Below are positions 43,905 to 58,984 of a stretch of 64,000 bases of DNA, piece after piece. Each line of letters starts with the position of its first letter. The first letter of the stretch is position 1. The notes beneath the pieces were generated by a model. It had not been told where the DNA came from and searched no databases. It saw only the letters and a program-made list of their open reading frames with translations. The DNA is from Stercorarius parasiticus (Eukaryota; Chordata; Aves; Charadriiformes; Stercorariidae), in the NCBI GenBank assembly GCA_013396915.1, contig VWZL01003405.1, positions 479 through 64,478 on the forward strand. The letters run 5' to 3'. The position numbers were made by a program, and so were the translations under genes.

Positions 43905-44155
43905 AACACACAAGTTGCACCAGGGGAGGTTTAGATTGGATATCAGGAAAATTTCTACACTGAAAGAGTTGTCAAGCATTGGAACAGGCTGCCCAGGGAA
44001 GTGGTGGAATCGCCATCCCTGGAGGTATTTAAAAGACGGGTAGACGTGGTGCTGAGGGACATGGTTCAGTGATGGTTTTTGTCAGTGTTAGGTTGATGGT
44101 TGGACTCAATGATCTGAAGGATCCCTTCCAACCTGGACAATTCTATGATTTTGGG
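43905..44155 (+). mobile_element. CR1 LINE 3' end, sense to the window
   Basis: A clear CR1 tail: GGAGGTTTAGATTGGATATC, GGAACAGGCTGCCCAGGGAA, CCATCCCTGGAGGTATTTAA, AGACGGGTAGACGTGGTGCT, GGTTGATGGTTGGACTCAAT, GATCTGAAGGATCCCTTCCA and finally ACAATTCTATGATTTTGGG. The element is severely 5'-truncated, as most avian CR1 copies are, and keeps the ATTCTATGATT-type terminal repeat. It is the best-preserved transposon in the window and the strongest sign of an avian genome. Confidence 0.93.
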
Positions 44156-47100
44156 AAACGATAGAAGTCATTATTACCACTGATCTCTGGTGGTTCAGAT
44201 CCTCTGGGGCAGAAGTAATAGGTTAAGTAGTGTTAACTACTGCTTCCACGTTAGGCCTCTTTGTAGCCTCCTACAGAAAAGAAAGGGAAAGAATTAGTTA
44301 CCTTCTACCTCTATCCATTGATGGCTGGGTGAAATTGTATTTTGAAATTGGACAGCATAAAAAAGGCCTGTCACTTCAAATAAATGAAAAAAAAAGCAAT
44401 CCAGCTTTAAAAAAGTGATAGGTGAAACAATGGACTATTGCCAAAACAAAATAAAATGGAGGAGGAGGAATTGGAAAGAGATTTCCTATAATCTGTAATT
44501 TCAGGGTTGGCAAAAATGCCAGGAATTGTAAAAAAGATGTTACAGAAGCAGAAAAAAAGTAGGTGTGGGGCTTTGAGAAACAGCTGAGTACTTCAGGACT
44601 GGATGAAAAGGAGGCATCTTCTGAATTTCTCACGTCTTGAAGGAAACCAAGTTTTCTACATTGTTTGTAAGTAAACAGGATTGATGTCATCCTTGCATCA
44701 TCATCAGTTTCTCCTCCTAATTCAACAACTGCAAAACACTAGATTTTAGTTAACCCCTTAAGTGGAAAAGTTACTTTCTTTTTTTGTGTTTGTTTATTGG
44801 GAAAGGTCCCGATTCCAGTAATTCTTCCCCTCTGCATTATAGATTGTATCAGATTAAGAACTGCATCAATATTCATCCTGCATTAGAAGCTGGCAGACTG
44901 AGACCTATTTACTATTTGATGCCATCCACGCAGACAAGGAATAAGCAGAGAAAGAAATATTGCCAAATGTAAAAGAATGTTGTGTTATAGCTAACACTTA
45001 AATTACCCAAATCCTGGTATTTCTAGGATTATGCATGAATTGTTTTTGAGATAGATTTTGTGCATTTGTATGTAGTCCTAAAAAAAAAAATTAATTATAA
45101 CTGTTTCCTATTTATTCTGTGACTATATGTCTCCATGTCCGTATTTCATGTTGTGCAGGCAATGTGGTGGGACCGGTTGCTCTAACGTGACTGTTCATGT
45201 AAGATAAATATTTTCAGCAAATCATATCTATGAGTTGAAACTACGAAGAATCTGGGAAGCTGGGTCTTTTCAAACTGAACACAGTATTAGTCTGCTGCTC
45301 ATACCACACTCCTGACACTTCCCTTTTCCCCTTGCAAAAAACAGGGTTGAGAAATTAACCACACCTATCCTGCTTCTGCAAATTGTTTAGGGGAAACCTG
45401 CTTCTTTGTAGTAATCCAGTCATGACAAAGAACATTTGTCTGATGCCACATTTTGAATCATTATGCATGTTGCCTGGTATAATCTCCATGGTTACCATAG
45501 GTGTTACAGATATGTTTTTGCTTCAGTACTTTAGGAAGAAAAATTCTATAGAACAATTTAGGGGAGAAAATTCCTTTTCATTGTCATTTATATGGTATTT
45601 ATTTTATTCTAAGTGCTTTGCAGACAATAAACATTCGTTTTCTGAGCAAGTAAGATTTCAGTAGAGATGGAAAAATTTATCTCCAGCTGTTGCTTTATCA
45701 TGCCATAATATGCTTTAAACTGCAAATTCTTAGAGATAGGGACAGTATTTTTGATGCATGCATTTAGCTTCTAGCCCACTAAGAATGTAACAGGGCACTC
45801 TGTGTCACTGCTAGAGTCATGAACAACAGTAGGTGTGGTGGGATGACTGAGCAGCAAATATTTTTTCTTTGCAAAGATCAGGACTCAGGACTAGAAAGAT
45901 GGTTAGCTGAAACCAGAATTAGCTGAAATTAGTTCTAGAAACTAGAGATGGGAAAGATGTAAAACCCAGATAAGTAGCTCTGTTTGATTTTGAAATTATT
46001 TTTTTCTAATTGTAGAAGTAATTGACAAAGAAAATCAAGGAGACGCGTATAAGGAATTAAATGGAAAAGATGGTAGTAAACCACAGACCTAGCCTGAGTG
46101 CTGCAGGGAAGAGGGGAGCCATGTAAACTTTATGGGATCTATTGATCGTATCCCTTGCATTACCATATCTGCCACTGCTGAGAGGAGAGAGGCTAACATT
46201 GCTGTCTTCCTCTCCCTTCTGATAAATTAATGCTACATGGGACTGGCAGTTGCCTTGGCCTCCATGTTTGTTGTTTATGCCTGTAATGTGTTTGTGTAAA
46301 GCCATCATCTGCATACCCAGTTCTCCTTTGACAGTGTTTTATAGCATCTCTGGCCTATTTTTTTTGCACAAGTCACTACAGTAGGAACAAGGTAAGGAGC
46401 CAGTTCAGGAAAAATGTATTTGAGGAACTATAAGGCCTGGCGGGCTGCAAATGATGGACAGAAGGAATTCCCTGTTCCTGGAGGGAGTATGTAATAGCAG
46501 TCTCAGTGGTAAAAGGAAAGGTATATAAACCGATGGGGAACTTGGAGGGAGGATCTTGAATTGCAAGGGAATCAGTGCTACTTAGGAAGTCAGTCTTTGC
46601 AGATTTAATGATGTCATTTGCAGTCTCTGGCAGTAACAGAAGTAAGAGGCAGATTCTGTTCTCTGCTGACATCTGAATGCTGAAAAGGGACGGCTGCCGG
46701 ACAGGTACCTGATTCACAACTTTTACCACAGCCTCAGTTTACAGGAGACTGAGACAGGAACCGTTGCCAGTGATAACCTCAAACAAGTCAAGGGTCAGTG
46801 GAGAAAGAAGTGGTCCTGCCACATCTCCAGCACTGAGGCTGAGCCGGTAACATAAGAACAGGTTGAAGCAGCAGGGAGGTTTTGTCTCTCTCTGAAGGAA
46901 TTCTTAGGTACACACAGCCAGTCCCTTGTAGCACCTATGGAGCACAAAGCAATGGTTCAGTGAAGGTAATCAGACCTGTACGTTTTTATTAATTTATTCA
47001 ATCCAAAGTCACTGCCTTTTTTTAATCCTACTTATTAAGCCATTTTTCAATCAAAATGAATGCTAGTGTAAAACTGGTGAGAACAAGAAGAAAGCTAATT

Positions 47101-50100
47101 GGGGAAAACAGAAAAAGAACCCACTATTGGATCTTCTAGAATGCTGTGATGTCCTTTTTGTTCTCAAAATACAACATTTTTTGTATATGCGGAGTTCAGT
47201 TGCCAGAGTTAATCTAGCCTCAGATAACTTGTCAGAAGAGGTGCATGTACATAGTGTGCATTCAAACAGAGTTTGTTCTAAAATAAAAATAATTTAGTCA
47301 AAGATGATTTTCTCTTTGGGCATGGATAGTCTAACAAGAACTACATTATACAGATTATTTGTATACTTAAGAGAATGAAGCTGACCTTGCCATGATTTAT
47401 GAATTTCAGCACTCAAAAACTATAAAGTAGTAAACTAAAATACATGAGAAGGAAATGACAGTAAATGAAATATGACTGTGGTTTTAGCCTTGTAGGAGTT
47501 TATGGCATTTTTACTGTATCATGCACTTTATTTTTGTTACAGACAGCAGGAAGCCACCACATTAAAATAAAGTTTACAATCAAATCACCTTTCCATTTCA
47601 GATACCGCTGTGATTTGTCAGGATCGTATCACAAGGTCATTTTTAAGGAGATTTTCACTGACATTTTGTGAGGTAAGGGATTTCACATTCCAGTTTTACA
47701 AGTGTTACACTTCTGATCGTCATGATTATCAACAGCATGACAGATTTAGGGCCTGATCTTGGAGTCTTTACAGAAGGAGCTAAGTTTATTGTAAATATGT
47801 TGGTAGCCTAGAATCAAAAGAAAATAAAAGGTCTAGAGAGAGTCATAAGAGATCAGGTAGTCTTATTCCATGGCCCAAAGGCAAGATCAGTTACATGTAT
47901 ATAATTTTGGCATGCATTTTTTTTAGTGCAGTGAAGACTGCAGTATCTTCATAGCAATTTATTTAAAATGTTGGATTACTTTATCATAAGAAAAAAAAAT
48001 CAACAAATGTCACTTACTGCAGTTTAAGCATATTAATTAGTTGCATACTGGACATAGCGATCAGACTTTTTCTTTCATTTTACATCAACCTGCTAAATAT
48101 TAAAAAAAAAATTTTTTCACCCTCAGAATGATTTTCTTCCTTCAACTAACACCTGCTTTTTCAGTTGTTTTTTATAGGTTATGTTTCCTAATTGACAGTC
48201 ACTCTTATTCTTCTTTGGACTCTTTCCAGCTGGCTCACATTTCCTAAAGTGCACTGCTGAAGCAGATACATTAGCTAAAGCTTTACCAGTCGTGTGTAAG
48301 GTAGAAAGCGTACTTTAGTGTCTTACAGATAAAGTTGAATGTGATTATCATTATCACACTGAAGCCAGCTCCATAAAAACTGGAATTATTCTGGAAATAG
48401 ATAAGGCAGGGGATTTTTCCAGATTAATAAGGCAACTATCATTATTGAGAATTTAGCTCAGTGAGTTGAACAGTAATACCTTGTTGAATAGCTGCTGTTG
48501 GAGAGCGATTTCAGCATGCTTGAAAAAAACTTCATGCTAACAAATCTTCTGTCCCTTATTTTTTAATCAAACTTTCCAGACGAAATTATTGACAAATACA
48601 GTAAATTAATACTGAAAAATACTGGCTTTGATAGCAACCAGCATTCTAGCAGGGTGGGATCAATACTTCAGAAAGAAGATCTGTCAATTAAAATTATATG
48701 ATTTTTAAGTACCTACTTTTGTCTGCAGTCTCTAATCAAGTTGAGATAACTCAGAATGAGGTTAAAATGTCCTTCTGCAAATTAATATAGAGCATTTTTC
48801 ATGCAAACATATTCTTATGCCATAAAAGCACTTCATATTTAGTCTGCTATCTTAATTGTTATCAATGAAGTTTTCTCTTTTTAATGTTTAGTTGCAACAT
48901 CTATTGCAAACATTAGGGAGCTTTGATGCTCCTTTACTGTTTAAGTGGCAACAGATTTTTTTTCCCAAGCATCTCATAATTTATAAGAGATATCCTGGGA
49001 CCTGAATTTTCTAATAAAGTTAGTTATTGTTATGATAGTACTTTACCTATTCCTCAATGACACACCTTCTAGAATTAACCCTGATATGACTCAGTGGCTA
49101 AAAAATCAGACTTTTCTTGCACCTACATCATAAGTTTACACTATCATGCTGGGAAATGTCAAATTAAAGAATGTCTGAATGTGAACTTGAACGGAAAGTC
49201 TCTTCTGGAAATCCAGGTTCTGTATGAAGTGCTTTGGTTGGTGAAACAAATGTCTACAAATTTTGTCTACCAAAATTCCTCTTCAGCTGCACTTTGCTAG
49301 AGATTCTTTACTCCCTAAATTTAGGCAATATAACATGTCATTGTTCATTAGCTGCTGTATTTCAATCCAGAGGTGAAAGCTTTAGAAAGTGGCTAAAGTG
49401 GGTATTGTAGGAAGTCTGTAGGAACTTGTTCCACCAGTGAAGTATATGAGGAAGGTTCTATGTCTATGAATACGCTAACGTATCATCTTGTTATGACATT
49501 ACTTCATTCTCAATTATAGAGCTTCCTAAGAACACAGTACAGTCATGATAATATTAGTGCATTTGAGAAAATTTTCACTATTGAGTGGAATGTTCATATG
49601 TTAGTTTACACAGCATTCTTCTCCAGTAAATACGTTACTTGCAGTTGATAACCTAATGCAGTCTACAAACAGCCTCTCCTTTTTTTTCAGGTTAAAGCAA
49701 TAAGAGTACAATATGCTTTACATTAGAGGATTAAGGAAAGTAATTTCAAAATAAGCATGCATTGTATCTCATAACATTCTGGCTTCTGTATTGTCTTTTA
49801 TCTTTTCAGTGAACAGTAACACATACTTAGGATCTGTCAAAAGTATGAGAGATTAACTTCTTAGAGAAGACTATTTTCTAGAAGATAATTATATCAGTAG
49901 TAGCAATTTACTGTTCAACATACTAATAGGTTAATTCATATTCAGCCTCTTAACTCATTAATAAATAAATTGTAAGTAAAAAATAAATATATTAAGCCTC
50001 ATATTCCTTTGAAGAAGCTTGGGAGGAGCTGTACTTGTTTGTGGGGTCGTCAATCTGCAAAAGTAGTGTACCTTGGCCAAAATGTTAGGTATGGGATTCC

Positions 50101-53100
50101 ATCAGACACTGCAAGCCCACAGCCCAAGCTTCTCTTCAATACCCAAATTTTGTGATTTCATTATGATTTATTTCTGGAAAACTATAAAAATAAAATAGAA
50201 GCACTGCCTTAAAATAAAAACTGAAATAATTGCCAAGAGCCAGAAAGTTCTGAGTTCAGGCTTCTGGTACTGTGGATAACATGAGCAAGCAAAGAAGCAA
50301 TATAAGGAGAAAAGAACCTTTGTGTGTGTGTACATATATAGTTTTAATTTAAAAGTTGAAGCCTTTGTGACTAGACACAACTGAAATCATGTTGAAGGGT
50401 CAAAAATGCTGCTTATTCCCAAATTTCATTGGAGCTACACTGATTTACAGCACAGGCAACTGCATTATGTACTCAAAAGCAAATCCACCCATCCTTCTAC
50501 CTGAACTAATTTCCTCAAAATAAATGTCTGAAATCCTAAATTAATCTGATATTTGCAGCCTAAAATAAATTGTTTGCTGGACAGCAGTGAATATTTGCTT
50601 TAATTTGGTCTTGTCTTTTCCCTTTCATTACAGGGGCATGTTGCAAGCTGTTTTGCAGATTTTCTGCCCTAGAGCAGAATGGCCAAAAAATAGCTTTTTT
50701 TGACATTTTTTGACCAACTACAGTTTATTGAACAGTGCTATATGTTGACTTTCTCAGATCTTGTTTACTTTATTTGACATTATCATAGATGAGATCAGAA
50801 TCTGTATATATCATATACTGCAAATCTGCACCTGTACTACTGCAGTAGTAAGTTAAGAAGTTCCATCTAGTGAGAATGAAAAAATAAAATTTACAGAACA
50901 TAAGAAATAAGTCCAAGCTGTGTCTACATCTTCTAAGAGTCTCTGAGAACTATGACTGCCCTTAGTTATACAAACCACCTTTGTGTAACTTTGAGATCTT
51001 TAGTAAGAAGCTTTACACAACCTTTCAGAGCACAATAAATCAAACTTTGACTTTTCAAAATTACTCTCTGCATTCAGGCATGAATTTCATCCTCAGGCTG
51101 GATTTCTTGAAGGGCAACAACAGACCTTTAGCTTCATTTTTTCCGGTCATACTTTCAGTAGCAGAAAATGAATTGGTTCGATCTGGCTCATGTAACTATA
51201 TTTATTCCCCTTATAACCCTTGTCCTTTTTTAAGGTTTTTCTTTTCCTGTGGAATAGTTCCCTAACATTTTTTAATAGAATTACAACCAGGTCATAAGAC
51301 ATACAAGGCCTGCTTTTCCCCTACCTTTTTTCTTCCATACTGATTCCTATCTGTGAAAACACCTGCAAAATGCTAAATGGCAATCAGTACAGATTTAAAT
51401 TACTACAGAAATGGTCAGATAATGGAGAAGGTGGCCCATAGCCCACTTCTCCAGAAGCAGTGCACAATGCACCAAAAGTAATGGGGAATCTTTCAAAACA
51501 CAAAATGTAGAAGTAGCTCAAAACCTACTTGTCTGATTCTAAGCAGCACCATCTGAGACATTGCTGTCTCTGAGCGTTGGATTTTATGATGATTTTTTTC
51601 ATGCTGTTTTCAGTGTCACTTGATTATTTGCTCTTTGCTCCTAGCTTTGGACAGTAATAATTTTATTATTGGAATGAGAGAAGTCATGAAAAATGATTGG
51701 TTAGGGAGACTATTCTGGAAACTTTTAGTGCCAGTTGAGAAATCTGAGTTGCTATAAGTGAAGTTTGGTGGTGCATACCAAATTAATTGTTGGTCTCAGG
51801 ACACTTTGTATAGTGTAAAAATCAACTTCATATTGAAGCATTGGGATCATCATTATTTCAGCTGAACAGAAAAAAGAAGTGAACTCCCTTCAAGAACTGG
51901 TTTCTGCAGATGAGTAGTATCTGCATATACACATTATAAGGGAAAAAATGTTTTTTTCCCTTAGGCAGATCAGTAGAAGACTTCAGTCTGCAAACCTCAA
52001 GCTTAAACTCTTATGTGGGCCACTGTAAATTAATTGATAAGGTTAAAAACTAGCATTGGTCATTTATACCATCCCATAAGCATGCCTGATTCACAGAAAT
52101 AGATGGATGATGCCAAGTAGATAATGTAAGTCTGCCCATGCAAGCTAGAACTGTGAAGGCACAGGTACCACCAGTGTAGTCAATACAAATTGTCACATCT
52201 TTATGAGAGCAGTGGCTGCTCAGTGTGTGCTGTAACTGTTAGATAAGATAGATCACTCTTGCTTGTACTGTCTCTGGTTTAGAGAATCGTATTCCATGCA
52301 AAATGGATCAGCTTCAACACGGACTATACCCCTTGCCTACCATAAGAGAGTCTTTGGCTTGCTATTTGTGGGTATTTTCCTACTAGATATGGGCTCAAAT
52401 CACTCCAGAAGATGAGGAAGTTGAAGTCCGGTTTACTACATGCTAGAGAGATGCTGTGTCCCCTAAGACCTTGCATATGAATGATGCATCTTCTTCTTGT
52501 GATTTGAAAGAAAAGGCTGCTACTCTCTCTTTCCTTCCCTCATGCAATTTATGGAGAAGGGGAAGATTTACAAGACACTCTCTTCCTAAGTCCTTTCCTA
52601 TCAGCTTCCCACTGAACTTGTTGGCTTGCATAGATTACATTCAGAGAAGGGATCTGAGAGTGTTACTGTAAGGGCTTAAGATGCTACTTTCCCCAAAGTC
52701 TGACCGGTCCTGTTGCCAAAGTTCTTAAGAAAGTGATAGATGATAGTGTTTGTGACCTTAGCTCTTCCATTTAACAGTTACAATTAATTTAGGATGCAAG
52801 ACACTTAGGACTGCTAAGAGACAGGTACCTAGCTGGGAACAGGAAAAGGAAAAGGAAGATCCAAAATGTTTAACAACAACTCTTTTCTTGACAAATGTTT
52901 TAACCCAACAAGTTATTTCCTTATAAATTTAGAAAAGATCTTTATGTAGAGCAAGCCTGAGATATTATTATAGTCTTGTGGCCCTTCCAAAAAAGGGCAG
53001 TCCTTCATGCTCTTTGGAGAATAAAAATGCTACGGATTTGGCCATTGTGGCTGAAGATATCCATAATATCAAATGCAAAATGCAATAGTCATGTCACGTC

Positions 53101-56100
53101 CATGCTAGATTCAGCTTGATGTAGTTCTGCCTTTTCAGTTTCTTTTCACAGAGCCTAAGCAATGTGGCCACCTGCTGAATCTCTCTTTTGATTAGTATGT
53201 AAAGAATCTTTTGTTTGGATCAGCTGGGTTCCTTTGATTTCTCAGCACTGAAGGCTCAGCAACAGTTTCCTTGTGGCTTTTCTTAAACCTCTCCAAGGGT
53301 TTTCTGGGGATAATTTGGGAAGCTTTCAATTCAGGAAAAGATGTTAAAACTCAGTTCCTTTTCCACTTAGCTGATTTCTTACTTTGTTGTATACTACTAA
53401 CTGAGATAGGTCTAAGCTGCCATTTCTAAATACAGTTTGAATCATGGCAGAAAGAGTTGCAGCGCTGCTCTGCCTGTAGAGTTCAAATTTCCTTAAACTG
53501 TGGGGCTTGTCTTTAGTAACTGGCTAAAAATGAGCTCATTTTATAATTGTCTTGCCCAGAGAGAGCTGTGATTCTTACAAAAATTTTCAGTACACTAAAC
53601 TAGCTTTTCTGTCATTAAGTTTTTATGTATCTTCATGGAAGTTTTGTTTCTTAGTTCTTGTCATGCAAACAATGCAGTTAAAAAGTAGAAGCATGTAAAG
53701 ACTGCAGCATGAAAGAAATTCAAAACCTCTGATGGGGCACTATTTTGCAAATAGAAGTAAAAAGTTCACCTAGGACTCTTACCTGTGTTAGAATTGATTA
53801 TCTGCATTAAATATAGGAATAATTGTAATATTATTCCAGAGGGCCTTAAGAGACCTCAGATAAATGAGTTTATTCTGTTTAAAATAAAATGGGATTTATT
53901 CAATGACTGTAGAAAACACGCTGTCTCATTCCCAGAATTTTCCAGCTTGGTTTAAAGCTGTCCTTATGGGGTGAGTCCACACACGAGTTCATTCTGCCTT
54001 GTAGTTTAATGTTGGCTTTTGACATAGCTGTTGCATGACACAGGTGAACTACCTGATAATTATCTGAACTTACTTCTCAGAAATAGGCGTAAATCAAAAG
54101 TAATCTTTCCTGTCAGTTTCCAAAAGCCGCAAGTGTAAAAACAAGTAGGTGTGATTGCCATGCTTTGTCCTCAGTTGCTGCACCTACAGCATCAATTTCA
54201 CCAGCAACTTTCATCTCCTCCCTCTTAAAAGCTTATAATAAAAGGGCTGCTCCCCTTACCGTGTTAGTTTAATAAATCTGCAGCTGTCATAGAGGAGGAT
54301 ACTACATGATTTTACAGATCTCAAGATCACAAATCAGCAAAGAAAAAGGCTGTGGAATTTATTTCTCGAAAAAGATGTTTTCCATATTCCTCAGGCTAAA
54401 TATATGTTTCTTAGAAATAAGAAATAAGGCTTTTTATGCTTTTCCAGCCAGCTAATGGAGGACCATGCTCACCTGTCCCTGTTAGAGACTTCACTCAGTA
54501 GAAAGCCATAATTAACAGGAAGACCAGCCTGGAAAACTGACCAATAAAATGTCTGTGAGCTTTTTTTGATGCACATTCCTGTTTCATCTAGCAAATTTCC
54601 AACAACCAAGCTTGCTCTGTCACAGGTTTGGATAGTGGGAAGACTCTTGAGTTGTTGCTAGAAGAGTTATGAAAACACGCTAGTCCAGATTAGGAAGCGC
54701 TGACCAGTGGACAGAGCTACGATACATTAGATGGCACCATACTTGTGGCTACTCCCGGTCTTATTTTAGATACACACCACAGAGCTACTTCCTAATTGTA
54801 TTTTGGTCCATGTGCCCTGTTAGCTCCCTGAGAAGCATGCTTTTGTTCTAGCATGAGAATTTGAGTTAGTTTTTATTCATATTGACCAATATTAATGCTA
54901 ACCACATTTTTCTTAGATTCCAAACTTTTGACTATTCATTTGTCAGTAGAGTGTCAATGGCTTGTTGCTGCAGGATGTAACTCACTTGTACTCTCAATTC
55001 ACCCAAGCAGCCTTTTTCAGCATGCCAGAGACACGGCTCCAGTTAGTCCGGCAGCTAAGGCTTTCATTCAAATCCTAGTTTTTGAGCTTAAGCTTTTTCT
55101 TATAAGCTCCTGATGACTTCCAAATCTATGAAACTAATTTGCTGGCAGCCTTATTTTAGTTATATTAAAAATGTTTTAGTTCCAGCTCTTATTCTGTTCC
55201 ATGTACAAACATTTCATTCTAATTCTGCCAAAACTTTGCCAGTTTTGTTCTAGTTCCTGTTAATAAAATGTATAGCTTCCTGGTCTGCATCCTGTTAGTG
55301 CTGACACAGGCTTCTCATATCCAGTATAGGTTCATCCCCCCAAGGACAGGAAATGTTCTGCTTTGCTGATTCAAATCTGACCACAAATAATGTGGACTAA
55401 GAAATTTTTAAGAGGGAAAGTTCAGCTAAGAACATGACAGTTAAGAATGTAACAGAGTTATAAACACAAAGGGAAGAAATATCAGAACTGGCTTGAAAGT
55501 CCTTGATAAACGGTAACAGTAATAGTAATGAAACAGCCTGAGAATATAGCCTAACATCAGCATTCTTCTTTGTATGCTTTTCCTTTCTAAGGTTTTTTGT
55601 TGGTTTTTGTTTGTTTGTTTTGGTTTTTTTAATGTATTCTTGTCTGTATGACTTGTTATTTACATTGGTTGAGCATATACCAATTTCAATTTGTATTATT
55701 TAACAAAGGTTTTACAAGTGTTTTTGCAGTTTAATGTTGCTGATAATAACTTGTGTGTGGAGTCACCCCATGAGGATGACAGCTTTAAATCTGCCATTTA
55801 AGCTGCCATTTGTGTCAATTTGTCTAAATGCTGTATGTTGTTAACAGTGGTTGGTTCTTGAAAATATTAATAGTACAAAAACTGCCTGTGGAACTAGCAA
55901 CTTCTAGACAAGAAGCAAGGGACTACTAGGGCATGAGAGCCTGAACTCTGATGTTCCTTTCCAGGTTAGAATCGAATTGTCTTGGCTTAGGGGATATGGC
56001 AGTTCTGTGTATAAAGACAGGGCATTGTTTTTCAAACTCTGTTATTTAATCACACTAAATATATTTGAAATTCACAAAATAACAAATGGTATGCAGTAGT

Positions 56101-58945
56101 TGTGCAGCTGAAAGGATGAAGGTTTTCAGCTGAGGATTTTAATGGGACATGGCATAAATATTTAAGTTGAGGCATAGCATAAAGAAGTGAAAACTGACCA
56201 AGTCTGCTTGATAAAGGGAGACAAAACAAAGACGGGTATGTCCTCAGGTTCTTAATTTTACAGCTCCCTTGAGCAAATTAGGAAGTCACAGTATAGGAGA
56301 GTGAGTTCAATTGGCGCTTTGCACACCCATGTACAAAATCATGGCTTCTCTTTCCTAACGTAATCTGAATATCTTTCTGCTTAAAAAAGGATGGGTAAGG
56401 GATTTGGTGTGTTAATAGGGACTCTCTAGCTGATTTAGCATGACTAGGAAGGATGCTGTCCTTCCTCTGAGCTTACTAATGATTATCAGGAAGTATTGCC
56501 TTCCTTCCCGGCTCCTATCTTGCTGCCTCTACAACATCCCCTGCCTTTACTGGCAGGGCTTCCTTGCCAGATTCCAGCACAGATATGCACACACTGCTAA
56601 AAAAAAAGGAGTCCAGCCATTTCTGATGGATGTAATAATCTTTTCTTTCTTCTCATCTTTGTATATCATGCATAAATAACTGCTATGTCTTATCTAGTGG
56701 TGAGTGTATTTTGATTGGGAAGGACTGATCTATAACTTTGTTATGATAATTATTATAGCAACATAATATTTTGGACATATAGATTAATTACAATTTTGGA
56801 AAGCAATGGTGTTCCCACTTTTGGGATTGAAATATTCTGTATCAACAGATTTGAATATGTTCACAGTTGTAGGGATTTTTTCAGTTCTATCTGTCATGTT
56901 CACATGTTTCAGCCCCTTTTCCCACCGATGACTCAGAGGAAATAGTGTCTCCACCCAGTTTTTCACAGAGTAAAAAACATAGCAGTTCCCCAAATTTTTC
57001 ACTGCAAACAATTGCTCTTGTAGAGCAAGAATTTAATGCAACCCCAAATACTAGCAAAAATATATGATCAAATTGAATTTCACTTAGCTTGTGACCTGTT
57101 TGAAACTGTTGTGACCTCACTAGTATAGTGGCTGGTTTGGGAAACACTGTTTTATACACTGTTAAATAGCAGATGTGTATTTCTGAGTTATATTAGCAGC
57201 CTATAGCACAAGGCAGCAGAGAGTCAGCATGTCCTGAAGAGCAGACTAGGGCTATTTAAAGTTTGCATAATCTAAAATAATGGGAATGAATCTATTAGAT
57301 GCAGCATTACTGGCCTCTTCTCCCCTTCAGTATTCTTTGTATCAAGAGCTATGACCTTATTCCATTCAAGTGACTTCAGCACCAAATTTGGATTTACGTT
57401 GGGACAACAGAGTAGAATTTGACTCCTATTCAAGGCAAAGCTAATTTGTATTGTAAAATTACTTCTTGTTTCTTTCTTGATCTTTACTAATTTGCATAGA
57501 GTTACAGATATATATGATGCCTTAAAGGGGCATAAAGACAAACGCCCCTTCACTGTAGAGATTACAATCAACAATAAGAAATAAAAATACAATACAAAGA
57601 ACTATTGCCAGGAGGCAATAGGTTCTTCCCATGGACTGTGCTTTCCTATGGGACATGCATGCACTTAGTAATTCTTAATCTACAATCAATCCAGGTTAAG
57701 TAAAGTACTCTCTTTCTTTTAAAGATGTAAATAGCAACGCCTAGTGGATTAGCATAGAAACACTTTATGGAAGAAATGCATTTTAGGAAGGATTTGAATG
57801 AAGATAGCATTGTGATTTCTTCCAAAAGAGTTATCAGAAAACAATTTACAGCAGAGAAGAATAGCTCCTGCCTTTTCATCACAGTTACTTTCTGAAAAAC
57901 AAGTATTGCAGAGAGATAAGGGAACTTTCTTGTAGACTATTCCTATTATCAAATAGCAACTTCACTCCACCCTTCCCTTGTATTTGGCTTCTTACAGAAT
58001 GCCTGGAGCTGCAGTTTTGTTCCAAGACTACCCTCAGAAAAATCCCCTGCCATTATCAAACATGCTAACAAAGAAAGAAATGTATACTTCTTCCAAAGAG
58101 GAAAAATGTAATTAACTGCCATCTATCAAAATCAGAAGAGGTACCCCTTTAGCTTCATTGAAAGTTAATGTAGCTTTCCCGTGTACTCTGACTGGCTGCA
58201 CATGCTGAAACCAAGCCATGGACACATCCAGTAACACTTTTCCTTAAGCAGAAGTTTCAGCTGAGATACATATCAATCTCAATTACTTAGAGAGTCTCTC
58301 TGAAGATAAAGTAATTGTTTCAACTTGTATTTAAGTGAGAGCTCTCAGTTTTGATAATTCATACTTAGATTATGTTAAAATTAAGCTGATATTGTAATTC
58401 TTTCCATTGGCTTTTAGTCTTCGTATTAGCTCAGAATGGTGCCTCTTCCCACTAGCGAATGAACTTTGCTATTGACTCCAAGGACAGCTACTTTTTCAGT
58501 CCCCATCAGCGCTATGCTTCCTGTACTGAAGGAAGATAGGACCCAGAACCTGCTGAATGTATTCACTTGAATAAAGCCTGCAAGATTAACCCATAGATAC
58601 TGTATCCTTGTATGCATACAGAATTCACACTTACTGAAATTATTTCCGTAATTACAAGAAAATCATAATTCCTGCAGTTGTGCAGGGAGATTGAGTCATG
58701 CATCGTGTGCAGATGGCCAGAGAGAGACACAAATACAATACAAAGAATACAAATATAAAGAAATGTATTGACATACATTCCTTCTCAGTGAGTGATACTT
58801 ACAGCAACATCAAGTGTATCAATATGATAGTCAAGCCCCAGAGGCTGCATGAGTCAGATCCCAGTTTAAGGACAGGCCATTGAGATGACAATCAATAGCA
58901 GCTCATTCAGACAGAAGCACAGTAACAACTCATCTGTATAAAGGT

Positions 58946-58984
58946 GCTGTTCTTGCCCACTTCTGAGAAGCATGGGCAAGAAGC
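58946..58984. other. Perfect inverted repeat / hairpin
   Basis: TTCTTGCCCA at 58950-58959 and TGGGCAAGAA at 58973-58982 are perfect reverse complements. The space between contains CTTCT and AGAAG (58960-58964 and 58966-58970), which can pair as an inner stem, and GC at 58946-58947 can extend the outer stem past a two-base bulge. The structure is short for a microRNA precursor. No function is known. Confidence 0.6.
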
